Positions 5,773 through 12,352 of a stretch of DNA of 30,591 bases are shown one piece after another. Where the stretch lies: positions 1 through 30,591 of IMG/VR virus record IMGVR_UViG_3300035070_002763. One strand, 5' to 3'. A program made the translations under genes and the position numbers. The notes under the pieces were generated by a model. That model was not told the origin of the DNA. It was given only the letters and a program-made list of their open reading frames with translations, and did not search any database. The stretch is from a virus. The first letter of the stretch is position 1, and each line of letters begins with the position of its first letter.

Positions 5773-6052
5773 TCTATCACAAGAAGATATTGACGACTTC
5801 GATATACTTAAAGTAGAATTTAAGGAATTTGGAAAAGAGAAAGAAGCAATGGATAATCTATATACTTGTCCACACTGTTTTAATAAATATTTATTGTGTG
5901 AGTGTGAAAAAGGTATTAAGGATTTAATAAATAAAACAGAAGAATTAAAACTATTATTAGAAAGTTATAAATTTGCTTTAAACTGTAAACCAAGTAAACA
6001 AAGAGATGAAACTTTAAAAGAGCTTTCTTTTTTAATAAAACAATATGGATAA
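5762..6052 (+). CDS. small protein with CPHC...CEC zinc knuckle
   Basis: This 96-residue protein is not recognised. It has an acidic N-terminus (LSQEDIDDFDILKVEFKEFG), a CPHCFNKYLLCEC segment that could bind one zinc, then a long charged helix. It starts within the helicase gene, so it is translationally coupled to it, and its last eight bases (ATGGATAA) contain the next start. A helicase accessory or loader role is a guess from position only. Confidence 0.65.
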   Translation: MVYNLSQEDIDDFDILKVEFKEFGKEKEAMDNLYTCPHCFNKYLLCECEKGIKDLINKTEELKLLLESYKFALNCKPSKQRDETLKELSFLIKQYG

Positions 6053-6185
6053 TATTATTAAAATAATCAAAGATAAAGATACTTATACTTTTTATTATCT
6101 TAATGGAAATCCTGTTGGAGTAAAGAAGTTGTGGAGTGAAATGTCTGTATCAGAGAAAGTATTAACAGAAAGTTATTATGGATAA
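6045..6185 (+). CDS. small protein, 46 residues
   Basis: This unrecognised small gene starts at the ATG in the ATGGATAA overlap with the gene before and ends in an identical ATGGATAA overlap with the gene after. The protein has a strand-rich N-terminal half (DNIIKIIKDKDTYTFYYLNG) and KKLWSEMSVSEKVLTESYYG at the end. The tight coupling on both sides is the main support for its being real. Confidence 0.6.
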   Translation: MDNIIKIIKDKDTYTFYYLNGNPVGVKKLWSEMSVSEKVLTESYYG

Positions 6186-6369
6186 ACAAGAATTTCTAAA
6201 AAGAATATTAGAGAAACAAAAAGATAAATCTAAAATAGAACATTTAGAAAGAATTGAATATCTAAAAAATACTGACGATAAAGAATACAAAGAACTAAAA
6301 AAAGAAATAAAAGAGCAAATAATGTTAGAAGAAACACAAATTAATGAAGATTTAGAATTTTTAAAATAA
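6178..6369 (+). CDS. small coiled-coil protein, 63 residues
   Basis: It consists almost entirely of Lys, Glu, Leu and Ile in a heptad-like pattern (FLKRILEKQKDKSKIEHLER), so probably a single long helix or coiled coil. It is coupled to the upstream gene by ATGGATAA and abuts the next gene with no gap. No family is recognised. Confidence 0.6.
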   Translation: MDKQEFLKRILEKQKDKSKIEHLERIEYLKNTDDKEYKELKKEIKEQIMLEETQINEDLEFLK

Positions 6370-6555
6370 ATGGAACAACTTTACGAAATAAAAGATATAG
6401 TATACGAAAGAAGAAAGGAAGAAATAGAAAAACTATCTGAAGGATATTTTTGTGGTGTGGAATCTATTGACTTCGAAAAAGCAAAAACTTTAACTATGAG
6501 TCAATGGAAAACACTTTGTGCTAAAAGAAACATACATTATATAACTAGAGCTTGA
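6370..6555 (+). CDS. small protein, 61 residues
   Basis: It starts directly after the TAA of the preceding gene. It has an N-terminal charged helix and a C-terminal half with GYFCGVESIDFEKAKTLTMS and WKTLCAKRNIHYITRA. It ends in TGA followed by TAA. It is the last gene of the replication cluster before an intergenic control region. Unrecognised. Confidence 0.6.
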   Translation: MEQLYEIKDIVYERRKEEIEKLSEGYFCGVESIDFEKAKTLTMSQWKTLCAKRNIHYITRA

Positions 6556-6574
6556 TAAATAAGGACTTTTTGAG

Positions 6575-6641
6575 TTATCCACAGAAAAGTGATATGAAAA
6601 TAACAAAATCACTTGCATTATAATTTATGCTAGTATATAAT
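6575..6641 (+). promoter_or_regulatory. DnaA box, operator-like dyad and promoter
   Basis: TTATCCACA (6575-6583) is followed by an inverted repeat AAGTGAT (6587-6593)/ATCACTT (6608-6614) that overlaps a -35-like TTGCAT (6613-6618). TATAAT at 6636-6641 is exactly 17 bp further. A second TATAAT lies at 6619-6624. The rest of 6556-6672 shows nothing else. Confidence 0.6.
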
Positions 6642-6672
6642 ATATATATTAGTAAAGTTAATAAAAAAATAT

Positions 6673-6807
6673 ATGCAAAAAATAATTAAATCAACAATAA
6701 TCACAACAACAGCAATAACTCTATTATGGAGTATAGTAGGTCAAACATTTATTCCTGTATGTGCAAATTTATCAATAGTTTTAATCATAGCACTTTTAAA
6801 TGACTAA
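6673..6807 (+). CDS. small hydrophobic membrane protein, 44 residues
   Basis: ATG at 6673 follows AAAATAT. After MQKIIK the sequence is hydrophobic, with two possible membrane segments (STIITTTAITLLWSIVG and ANLSIVLIIALL) separated by a TFIPVC turn. It overlaps the next start by eight bases (ATGACTAA). It could be a small early membrane effector or holin-like peptide; no family is recognised. Confidence 0.55.
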   Translation: MQKIIKSTIITTTAITLLWSIVGQTFIPVCANLSIVLIIALLND

Positions 6808-7060
6808 TATGATAAAAGAAAGAGAAATTATAGAAAGAAAAAACTTTTGGATAAGTTATAATCCAAATACAGATTGTGGAGAGGAAACAGCTTTGTGTGT
6901 TCCTGCTAAAAGTAATAGACAAATGCAATTTTATATTTTACTAGGAGATTATAGAGAAGAATATAGAAATATAAAAACACTAACAAAATGTAAAAAGAAA
7001 TTTTATCAACTTATCCAAGATGGAGTAAAGGAGTCTTTTTGGAGTGTGCATAACAAATAA
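6800..7060 (+). CDS. hypothetical protein, 86 residues
   Basis: An unrecognised soluble protein coupled to the membrane peptide upstream. It is rich in aromatic residues (FWISYNP, MQFYILLGDYREEYRN) and has two isolated cysteines in the middle. The ending KKKFYQLIQDGVKESFWSVHNK looks helical. It is the second gene of the early operon that continues to about 10.4 kb. Confidence 0.6.
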   Translation: MTNMIKEREIIERKNFWISYNPNTDCGEETALCVPAKSNRQMQFYILLGDYREEYRNIKTLTKCKKKFYQLIQDGVKESFWSVHNK

Positions 7061-7066
7061 AACTAT

Positions 7067-7240
7067 ATGAAAAAAGAATTTGAAAAACTATTTAGAGAGA
7101 TAGGAACTATTAAAGATATAAAAGTAGTTCCTCTCAATGCAGTAGTAGGAAATAAATATAATATAGACTTTGGAGGGAGAGAATTATTATCAACAGAATT
7201 TAATAACTTCTTAGATGGAAGATTTAATGAAAAAATATGA
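7067..7240 (+). CDS. hypothetical protein, 57 residues
   Basis: The start is preceded by AATAAAACTAT, the usual A-rich start context here. The sequence has a helical N-terminus (KKEFEKLFREIGTIKDIK) and a glycine-containing turn before a second helix (FNNFLDGRFNEKI). It overlaps the next gene by ATGA. No family recognised. Confidence 0.55.
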   Translation: MKKEFEKLFREIGTIKDIKVVPLNAVVGNKYNIDFGGRELLSTEFNNFLDGRFNEKI

Positions 7241-7410
7241 CACAAGAACAAGAATATCTATATGAAAACTCAAATGTATTTCCAAATGAAATGAGCTTAG
7301 ATGTAGAAAATGAAAATACTTATTCAGATAAAGAAGATATACACAAAACTTATAAAAAACCTTTCTCTCCATCTATTGGAATGGTAGATGAAGATGGAAT
7401 AATAATTTAA
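7237..7410 (+). CDS. acidic small protein, 57 residues
   Basis: It starts in an ATGA overlap with the gene before. Strongly acidic N-terminal half (TQEQEYLYENSNVFPNEMS, then EN- and DE-rich), with KKPFSPSIGMVDEDG at the end. The composition suggests a disordered or DNA-mimicking peptide, but nothing specific is recognised. Confidence 0.5.
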   Translation: MTQEQEYLYENSNVFPNEMSLDVENENTYSDKEDIHKTYKKPFSPSIGMVDEDGIII

Positions 7411-7417
7411 AAAATAT

Positions 7418-7789
7418 ATGACAGAAATAAAAACAATAAATATTAAAGGTAAAGAATATGTAGAAGTTAAAGAAAGAATTAAGTTTTTAGCAACAGAAAC
7501 TAAAGATTATTCAATTACAACAGATTATACATATTTCCCAGAAAGAAAAATGTGGGTAGTAAAAGCAACTTTAACAATCGGTGAGAATGTATATAATGGT
7601 TTAGCTCAAGAAATTGAAAGTGATAATACTGCTAAAGTAAACTTTGCTTCAGCTCTTGAGAATGCAGAAACATCAGCAGTAGGTAGAGCGTGTGCGTTTG
7701 CTGGTATTGGTATCGTAGATGGTATAGCAAGTGTAGATGAAATTAATAAAGCAAAAAATAGAGTAGAAGACTCTTATAATGGATTTTAA
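7418..7789 (+). CDS. candidate ssDNA-annealing/recombination protein
   Basis: This 123-residue protein begins INIKGKEYVEVKERIKFL and has a conserved-looking C-terminal block SALENAETSAVGRACAFAGI followed by GIVDGIASVDEI. Segments of the type 'SALENxETSAVGRAxxFxGIG' are common in small phage proteins that sit in recombination clusters beside single-strand-binding proteins, as here (next gene). I infer a single-strand annealing or accessory recombination role; the family assignment is from pattern memory and moderately weak. It begins eight bases after the stop of the upstream gene. Confidence 0.55.
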   Translation: MTEIKTINIKGKEYVEVKERIKFLATETKDYSITTDYTYFPERKMWVVKATLTIGENVYNGLAQEIESDNTAKVNFASALENAETSAVGRACAFAGIGIVDGIASVDEINKAKNRVEDSYNGF

Positions 7790-7797
7790 ATAAAACT

Positions 7798-8094
7798 ATG
7801 GAAAATAAAAAAGAATACCCAGTTGGAATTAAATTTAGCAAAAGACACGAGAAAAGTCCTGATTTTGTATTAGGAAGAATAAACATTAATAGAGAGAAAG
7901 CAATCAAATGGTTACAAGAAAAGCAAGGAGAATGGATTAATTTACAATTATTAAAACCTTTCGCCTCTAAGGACACTAATGGGATTGTAGGAGAGCCTTA
8001 TTTAGTTGTAGATAATTGGGTCAAACAGGTTGATTTTGATAACAATATAAAGGTAGAACAAGATATTAATATTCAAGATGAAGAACCATTTTAA
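7798..8094 (+). CDS. SSB-like protein with acidic DEEPF tail
   Basis: This 98-residue protein has a β-rich body (YPVGIKFSKRHEKSPDFVLG, then WINLQLLKPF and PYLVVDNWVKQVDF) and ends in an acidic disordered tail INIQDEEPF. Bacterial SSB proteins end in a similar tip (DDDIPF-like) that recruits repair and replication partners. Together with the preceding annealing candidate this argues for a single-stranded-DNA-binding protein. It lacks a clear full-length OB-fold signature and is shorter than cellular SSB (about 110-180), so this is inference. Confidence 0.5.
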   Translation: MENKKEYPVGIKFSKRHEKSPDFVLGRININREKAIKWLQEKQGEWINLQLLKPFASKDTNGIVGEPYLVVDNWVKQVDFDNNIKVEQDINIQDEEPF

Positions 8095-8099
8095 TTAAT

Positions 8100-8246
8100 A
8101 TGACAAAAAACATAAACAAAATAATTGAAGAGCAGAGAAAATTATGGATTTATGTTCCAGTAAAAGAAGTAGAGCTTATAATTAGACCAAAAAAACTAGA
8201 CGAAGACATCACAAACCTTACAAATATAAAGAATAATATAAAATAA
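8100..8246 (+). CDS. small protein, 48 residues, start shared with a later gene
   Basis: ATG 8100 follows the TAAT of the SSB-like gene. The protein MTKNINKIIEEQRKLW... contains a segment encoded by a 29-base sequence identical to the start of the gene at 9570. After that point the two proteins diverge (here WIYVPVKEVELIIRPKK). Unknown function; possibly a truncated duplicate. Confidence 0.5.
   Translation: MTKNINKIIEEQRKLWIYVPVKEVELIIRPKKLDEDITNLTNIKNNIK
8110..8138 (+). repeat. 29-bp exact direct repeat, copy 1 (copy 2 at 9577-9605)
   Basis: The 29 bases from ACATAAACAAAATAATTGAA to GCAGAGA are identical at both places and encode INKIIEEQR near the N-termini of two different genes. This suggests a partial gene duplication or a recombination target. 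Confidence 0.75.
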
Positions 8247-8250
8247 AGAT

Positions 8251-8973
8251 ATGAGAAATAAAGAAGAATTATTAAAAGAATTAGCTAAAATAAAGGAACA
8301 AGAAATAAAAGAGGAAGAAGAAGAGAGAAAGGCGAAGAATTATGAAAACTTTATAAATAGAGCTAATGATTATATGATAGGAAAAGCTCATTGTGATTTA
8401 GATTTTATAAATAAAAGATATGAAGATGATAGGTTAGAAAGTATATTTCCTATATCAGTTAGTATCACTGGCAATAGTGGAGCAACATTTACAGGTAAAA
8501 TACCAATGACTAGTGCTTCTAAGACTTATTATAGAAATATCTGGGGAGATGGAAAGGTGGATTATGAAAAAGCTTTTGATGAAGAATTAAAAAATTTAGT
8601 AAAAAAATATGTTGATTTAGTATGTAACGATATAAGCTGTAAATTAGAACTTATGGGATTACAAAATAACGATTACTATATTAATGCTAATAATTTTCCT
8701 GAAGATAAAATAAATGAAGTAAAAAATATACTAGAAGAATCACGTGCAGAACTTCTAGATAAGTATTCTGATGATGAAATTAAATCATTAATATATGAAT
8801 ACCCACAATATAATGAAGAAGGAGAGAGAGTCAATTCAGAATTAAGAACACGACTCAGTCATTCTAATATGATTTTATATAAGTATATATTTAGTAAAAG
8901 ACCAACTTTACAAGATTATTTTTCAAATACTTCTTTTTATAAAAGTCATAAAAAAGATATAGTTACTATTTAA
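8251..8973 (+). CDS. hypothetical protein, 240 residues
   Basis: This is the largest early gene without a recognised family. The N-terminal 35 residues form a highly charged helix (EELLKELAKIKEQEIKEEEE). The middle includes FINKRYEDDRLESIFPISVS and a TGNSGATFTGKIPM strand-turn, then KTYYRNIWGDGKVDYEKAFD. The C-terminal half is helical. No enzymatic motif is visible. It is followed by the TTAACGCTTCCTA motif that recurs at 10412. A structural or regulatory early protein is as much as can be said. Confidence 0.65.
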   Translation: MRNKEELLKELAKIKEQEIKEEEEERKAKNYENFINRANDYMIGKAHCDLDFINKRYEDDRLESIFPISVSITGNSGATFTGKIPMTSASKTYYRNIWGDGKVDYEKAFDEELKNLVKKYVDLVCNDISCKLELMGLQNNDYYINANNFPEDKINEVKNILEESRAELLDKYSDDEIKSLIYEYPQYNEEGERVNSELRTRLSHSNMILYKYIFSKRPTLQDYFSNTSFYKSHKKDIVTI

Positions 8974-8982
8974 CGCTTCCTA
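8970..8982 (+). repeat. 13-bp motif TTAACGCTTCCTA, copy 1 (copy 2 at 10412-10424)
   Basis: This exact 13-base motif covers the stop of the 240-residue gene. The second copy lies just after the methyltransferase gene and forms part of a hairpin. Both copies precede an intergenic gap before a new gene, so this may be an mRNA processing or stability signal. Confidence 0.5.
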
Positions 8983-8994
8983 AACAATAAATAT

Positions 8995-9240
8995 ATGAAT
9001 AAATTAAAAGAACTACTTAAAATAAAAGATGAAGTTGAAAATATAGAAGAGAACCTTAAATCAATTAAGAATGATATGTATAGAGAAATAAGACTTGAAA
9101 GTATTGAATGTCTGTTTACTTATGGCGAATTACAACAAATTGAAAAAGCAATAAATTGTTATACTTTCTCTCAAAGAATTATGCCGGAACATTCTGAATT
9201 TTACATTATCCACCAGAAAATAAAAGGGTTATTAAAATAA
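8995..9240 (+). CDS. hypothetical protein, 81 residues
   Basis: It starts after AATAAATAT. The N-terminal half is a Lys/Glu/Leu helix (KELLKIKDEVENIEENLKSI) and the C-terminal half contains FTYGELQQIEKAINCYTFSQ. Probably all-helical. Unrecognised; part of the early operon. Confidence 0.6.
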   Translation: MNKLKELLKIKDEVENIEENLKSIKNDMYREIRLESIECLFTYGELQQIEKAINCYTFSQRIMPEHSEFYIIHQKIKGLLK

Positions 9241-9244
9241 ATAT

Positions 9245-9568
9245 ATGAAGATAATTATAAATGAAGAGAATGATTGGGAAGGTGAGACATTTGGATATAT
9301 TCTAGATGTTTCAGAACAAGAATTAAAACACATAGAAGACATATTAAAAAATGATGACGGAAATTTAGCAGGTTATATTTTAGAAATAAAAGATTTACCT
9401 ATAAATGAAATAGATAAAATTAATAAATATAGTGATAATACTTATATGGATAGACTAAATACTATTTCTAGACCAGAAAATACAGATAATATTTTTTTAA
9501 AACTGTCTAACAAAAATTTTAGTGATGTTTTTTATAAAGGTGTAAATTTTAATATATTATCTAACTAA
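9245..9568 (+). CDS. hypothetical protein, 107 residues
   Basis: An acidic soluble protein beginning MKIIINEENDWEGETFGYIL, followed by a helical EQELKHIEDILKNDDGN segment. It has no cysteines and no visible motif. It is separated from the neighbours by four bases upstream and one base downstream, so firmly within the operon. Confidence 0.6.
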   Translation: MKIIINEENDWEGETFGYILDVSEQELKHIEDILKNDDGNLAGYILEIKDLPINEIDKINKYSDNTYMDRLNTISRPENTDNIFLKLSNKNFSDVFYKGVNFNILSN

Positions 9569-9569
9569 T

Positions 9570-9809
9570 ATGTCAGACATAAACAAAATAATTGAAGAGC
9601 AGAGAGAAGAGTTTGAAAAATTCTTTGTAAAGATAATTCCAAATGATAGTAAAGATTTAGAAGTTTCAAAACTATTACAAAAGATATATGATGCAACTTA
9701 TCAAAAACAAAAGGAACAATTCTATAACTGGCACATCAATGCAATGAAACAGTTTGTAGATACATTAATAGAGGAGACAGAAAAAAGAAGGACAAAGCTC
9801 AAGACCTAA
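9570..9809 (+). CDS. hypothetical helical protein, 79 residues
   Basis: It starts in a TAATATG junction. The first codons repeat the DNA of the gene at 8100 (INKIIEEQR). The remainder is charged and helical with YNWHINAMKQFVDTLIEETE near the end. It runs up to the truncated methyltransferase gene; the junction between them may be a deletion scar. Confidence 0.55.
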   Translation: MSDINKIIEEQREEFEKFFVKIIPNDSKDLEVSKLLQKIYDATYQKQKEQFYNWHINAMKQFVDTLIEETEKRRTKLKT

Positions 9810-9825
9810 CTCAACAAGCAAAGGT

Positions 9826-10410
9826 ATGGAGTTTTATGCAGAGGGCGAAGATAATGATTTTAATAGAAGTGATAGGTCAGACATTACTGGTCGCTTCCCA
9901 GCCAACCTAATCCACGACAACAGTGAAGAAGTAAGAGAGTGTTTTCCTGAGACGAAAACAGGGGCAGTAAAAAACTTTACTATTTCAACAGAAGATAAAG
10001 GAAAAATAAAATTTACAAAAGAAACTTATACGAAAGAAAGACCATCAGACTCAGGTAATGCTTCTCGTTTCTTTAAATCAATAATCTATCAAGCAAAAGC
10101 AAGTAAGAGTGAGAGGAATAAGGGAATGGAAGAGTTGGAAGCAAAAGAGTGGAAACAAGAAAACTCACCAAATCCAAATAGAGAAGAAAGACCTTTTATA
10201 CCAGTAAAAAATAACCACCCAACAGTTAAACCTATCGCACTTATGGAATATCTAATAAAAATGGTAACCCCAAAAGGTGGAATAGTATTAGACCCTTTTA
10301 TGGGAAGTGGTAGCACAGGTGTAGCCTGCAAACAAAATGGTTATGACTTTATAGGAATTGAAATGGAAGAAGAATATATAAAAATAGCAGAAGCTAGAAT
10401 AAATTATTAA
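9826..10410 (+). CDS. DNA methyltransferase, N-terminally truncated
   Basis: This 194-residue protein matches the C-terminal half of phage β-class DNA methyltransferases: GRFPANLIHD (about 22-31), a SRFF...AKASKSERN block (80-98), HPTVKP (131-136) and the SAM-binding DPFMGSGSTG motif (156-165), ending FIGIEMEEEYIKIAE. In this class the catalytic DPPY motif comes first, in an N-terminal half of 100 residues or more that is absent here. The frame is open back to only about 9772 without such a motif. It is therefore a remnant, a partner needing another subunit, or misassembled. The upstream gene carries a duplicated start, so a deletion is likely. Confidence 0.7.
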   Translation: MEFYAEGEDNDFNRSDRSDITGRFPANLIHDNSEEVRECFPETKTGAVKNFTISTEDKGKIKFTKETYTKERPSDSGNASRFFKSIIYQAKASKSERNKGMEELEAKEWKQENSPNPNREERPFIPVKNNHPTVKPIALMEYLIKMVTPKGGIVLDPFMGSGSTGVACKQNGYDFIGIEMEEEYIKIAEARINY

Positions 10411-10411
10411 A

Positions 10412-10442
10412 TTAACGCTTCCTAGTAAGCATATAAACTAGG
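10412..10442 (+). repeat. TTAACGCTTCCTA copy 2 with hairpin before the next start
   Basis: The 13-base motif (10412-10424) is identical to 8970-8982. Its CCTAGT end (10421-10426) pairs with ACTAGG (10437-10442) across a ten-base loop, 10 bases before ATG 10453. It could hide or expose the following start or mark an RNA-processing site. Confidence 0.45.
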
Positions 10443-10452
10443 GAAAAGAGAT

Positions 10453-10623
10453 ATGGAAGAAGAAGACATAGATTACTGTTTAAAACATAATAAAAGATTT
10501 TATTCGAGACTAGGGTGTTATCTCTGTAATAGACGAGAAAGAGATATAATTATGATTGGACTTATAATAACATTTCTATTTACAATTATCGCTTTATTAT
10601 TTTTAGGATTTGGAAATATTTAA
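10453..10623 (+). CDS. small single-pass membrane protein, 56 residues
   Basis: The N-terminal half is charged and contains a CYLC pair (residues 22-25) that with C9 could hold a metal. The C-terminal half IGLIITFLFTIIALLFLGFG is one strong membrane segment. ATG 10453 is followed without interruption to TAA 10621-10623. Type and partner unknown. Confidence 0.55.
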   Translation: MEEEDIDYCLKHNKRFYSRLGCYLCNRRERDIIMIGLIITFLFTIIALLFLGFGNI

Positions 10624-10637
10624 TTAACTAAACCACT

Positions 10638-10994
10638 ATGACAACAAATAACAAATGGGAAGAAGAATTTGATAAACTTGTTCCCCAAACAACAGATGAA
10701 TTACTAGACGGAGATATTGAAGAAACCGAGCCAACACAATTTGGTTATAAAATCGTAGACAATACACATAAGATAGTTCATATTCATACGATAACAGATT
10801 GGCAAGGAATTAAAAACTTCATCTCTAAAATAGAACAAGATGCCTATAATAGAGGAAAGGAGGAAACACTAGATAAAGTGAAGGAGGTGATAGGGAAACT
10901 GAAGTTAAATTATGATAGAGATTATTATCCGTCAATTTTTGAAGATGTTGAAGGTGTAAGAGAACAGATTTTACAAGAACTTAATAATATATAA
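10638..10994 (+). CDS. hypothetical protein, 118 residues
   Basis: An acidic protein beginning TTNNKWEEEFDKLVPQTTDE, with a central IVHIHTITDWQGIKNF segment and a C-terminal region KEETLDKVKEVIGKLKLNYD that appears in many phage early proteins of unknown role. The start follows AACTAAACCACT, another A/C-rich context without Shine-Dalgarno. No enzymatic motif. Confidence 0.6.
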   Translation: MTTNNKWEEEFDKLVPQTTDELLDGDIEETEPTQFGYKIVDNTHKIVHIHTITDWQGIKNFISKIEQDAYNRGKEETLDKVKEVIGKLKLNYDRDYYPSIFEDVEGVREQILQELNNI

Positions 10995-10996
10995 CT

Positions 10997-11386
10997 ATGA
11001 AAGACACAATTAAAGCAAAAATAGGTGGTGATGGAGAATTAGAGAACTTTCTACCTAAAGGATATGAAGATAAAGAAGTCTTTATTTCAGCTATTGGAGA
11101 TATTATAGATACCTCTAAAAGACCATTAGAAAATGGAGAGTTTCTATATACTTATAAATTCAAAACAAGAATTATAACTGACATTAAAGTTGGAGATACT
11201 AAAATAGAAATAAAACCACAAAAGGGGTCTTGGTCGCAAAACAAAAGAAATGAAATTATAGGATTCTGGAAACACGAGATAAGAGATAAAAGTGAAAGAA
11301 CACACCAAGATATCTATAATGATTTCTGTAACTGGGTAGATAAGAATATGGGAGAATTTTATAAAGAACAATTAACAAAAATATGA
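10997..11386 (+). CDS. hypothetical protein, 129 residues
   Basis: A mostly β sequence (VFISAIGDIIDTSKRPLENG, LYTYKFKTRIITDIKVGD) followed by a Trp-rich helical region (GSWSQNKRNEIIGFWKHEI, DFCNWVDKNMGEFY). It overlaps the HNH gene by four bases (ATGA), so the endonuclease is inserted tightly behind it. Unrecognised. Confidence 0.6.
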   Translation: MKDTIKAKIGGDGELENFLPKGYEDKEVFISAIGDIIDTSKRPLENGEFLYTYKFKTRIITDIKVGDTKIEIKPQKGSWSQNKRNEIIGFWKHEIRDKSERTHQDIYNDFCNWVDKNMGEFYKEQLTKI

Positions 11387-11772
11387 ACTACGAATTAGCA
11401 AAAGAATTAAAAGATAGTAAAGGACAAAATAATAATAGATGGAAAGGTAATCTCGCAAGTTATCAATCCAAGCATCAATTTTTGAAAAGAAATTATGGTA
11501 ATCCTTTGTTATGTGACTTTTGTGGTATTCAAGGTTACAAAGAAAATGGAGGTAGATGGAGTATACATTTTGCAAAAAAGTTATATAAAGAATATTCTCA
11601 TAATCGAGAAGATTATTATGGATTATGTAGAGTGTGTCACGGTAAATATGATTTAAACGATAAAAAAATAGAAAGGTTTCAGAAGATGGGTAAACTTTCT
11701 AAGGGAATTAAATCAGAGAAGAAAAGTTTAATAGCTAAAAATAGAAACAGAAAATATGGAAGATTTATTTAA
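11383..11772 (+). CDS. HNH homing-type endonuclease, free-standing
   Basis: This 129-residue protein contains NNRWKGNLASYQSKHQFL, then LCDFCG, a central histidine region and LCRVCHGKYD. This is the layout of a widespread family of small phage HNH endonucleases: WKG motif, C-X2-C, catalytic H region, C-X2-C-H. The C-terminus is very basic, suited to DNA contact. It overlaps both neighbours (4 bases upstream, 17 downstream), so it is read with the operon, unlike the other HNH genes here that own promoters. Probably an intron-less homing gene. Confidence 0.75.
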   Translation: MNYELAKELKDSKGQNNNRWKGNLASYQSKHQFLKRNYGNPLLCDFCGIQGYKENGGRWSIHFAKKLYKEYSHNREDYYGLCRVCHGKYDLNDKKIERFQKMGKLSKGIKSEKKSLIAKNRNRKYGRFI

Positions 11773-12031
11773 ACAGATGATAATATTAGGTTATAAAGGT
11801 AAATTTGATTTATCTTCTTTAGTAGAAGCTTGTGGATATAAATTAAGGGCGATTCAAAGAGAAGATTATGAAGATGAGTTATATGATATTGAAACTCCAA
11901 ACGAAAAGAAATGGTGTGCTGTAAAAGAATGGTATGAGTTTTATCCACCAGCAGTAGAAATTGGAGAATATGGTTCAACTCCAGAAGAAGCAGTGGCTCG
12001 TTTATGGCTAACACTTAATAAAAAAGACTAA
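11756..12031 (+). CDS. conserved-looking phage protein, 91 residues
   Basis: It starts inside the HNH gene. The sequence has a Trp/Tyr-rich centre (KKWCAVKEWYEFYPPAVEIG) and ends GSTPEEAVARLWLTLN, a C-terminal pattern I have seen in many small phage and prophage proteins of unknown role. Probably a small α/β protein. The end of the operon: a promoter follows at 12058. Confidence 0.65.
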   Translation: MEDLFKQMIILGYKGKFDLSSLVEACGYKLRAIQREDYEDELYDIETPNEKKWCAVKEWYEFYPPAVEIGEYGSTPEEAVARLWLTLNKKD

Positions 12032-12057
12032 GTCAAGTCTTAAATAATGGTCGAATA

Positions 12058-12066
12058 TGATATAAT
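12058..12066 (+). promoter_or_regulatory. extended -10 promoter for the gene at 12090
   Basis: TGATATAAT, 23 bases before ATG 12090. A weak dyad AAGACT (12024-12029)/AGTCTT (12036-12041) precedes it across the stop of the upstream gene. Confidence 0.55.
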
Positions 12067-12089
12067 TATTAATACTGTTCTACAAAACT

Positions 12090-12335
12090 ATGACAAACGA
12101 AGAACGACTGAAGCGTAATGCTAGAGGTAGAGCATACTACGCTAAAAATAAAGAAAAACAAAGGGCATACCTATATAAAAAGAATAAAGAAAGAATTGAA
12201 AACAACCGAGAAGCCTATAACGCATATATGCGAGAATATAGGAAGAAAAATAAAGAGAAATTATCAATTAAGAAGAAAGAATATAACAAAAAATACAAAA
12301 AAACTGTGGAAAACTCTCTTGCTAATCGTGCATAG
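12090..12335 (+). CDS. basic Tyr/Lys/Asn-repeat protein, 81 residues
   Basis: It is built of degenerate repeats of the form Y-x2-KNKE-x-R-x-Y (RAYYAKNKEKQRAYLYKKNK, AYMREYRKKNKEK). Such Arg/Lys-rich repeats occur in phage DNA-binding proteins and in the repeat arms of some homing endonucleases. Charge is strongly positive, so nucleic-acid binding is likely. It lies alone between two promoters. No defined family. Confidence 0.6.
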   Translation: MTNEERLKRNARGRAYYAKNKEKQRAYLYKKNKERIENNREAYNAYMREYRKKNKEKLSIKKKEYNKKYKKTVENSLANRA

Positions 12336-12340
12336 TAAGA

Positions 12341-12346
12341 TACAAT
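12341..12346 (+). promoter_or_regulatory. -10 TACAAT for the lysozyme-like gene
   Basis: TACAAT ends six bases before ATG 12353, predicting a leaderless message. There is no TG extension, and this is the weakest member of the series. Confidence 0.4.
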
Positions 12347-12352
12347 GTATAT

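Noticed and set aside
11144-11575. Long minus-strand ORFs opposite the 11 kb genes, and similar antisense frames at 11769, 12322, 17449, 26579 and 29834
   Set aside because: All are antisense to confident genes, lack promoters in place and have the composition of reverse-read AT-rich coding sequence.
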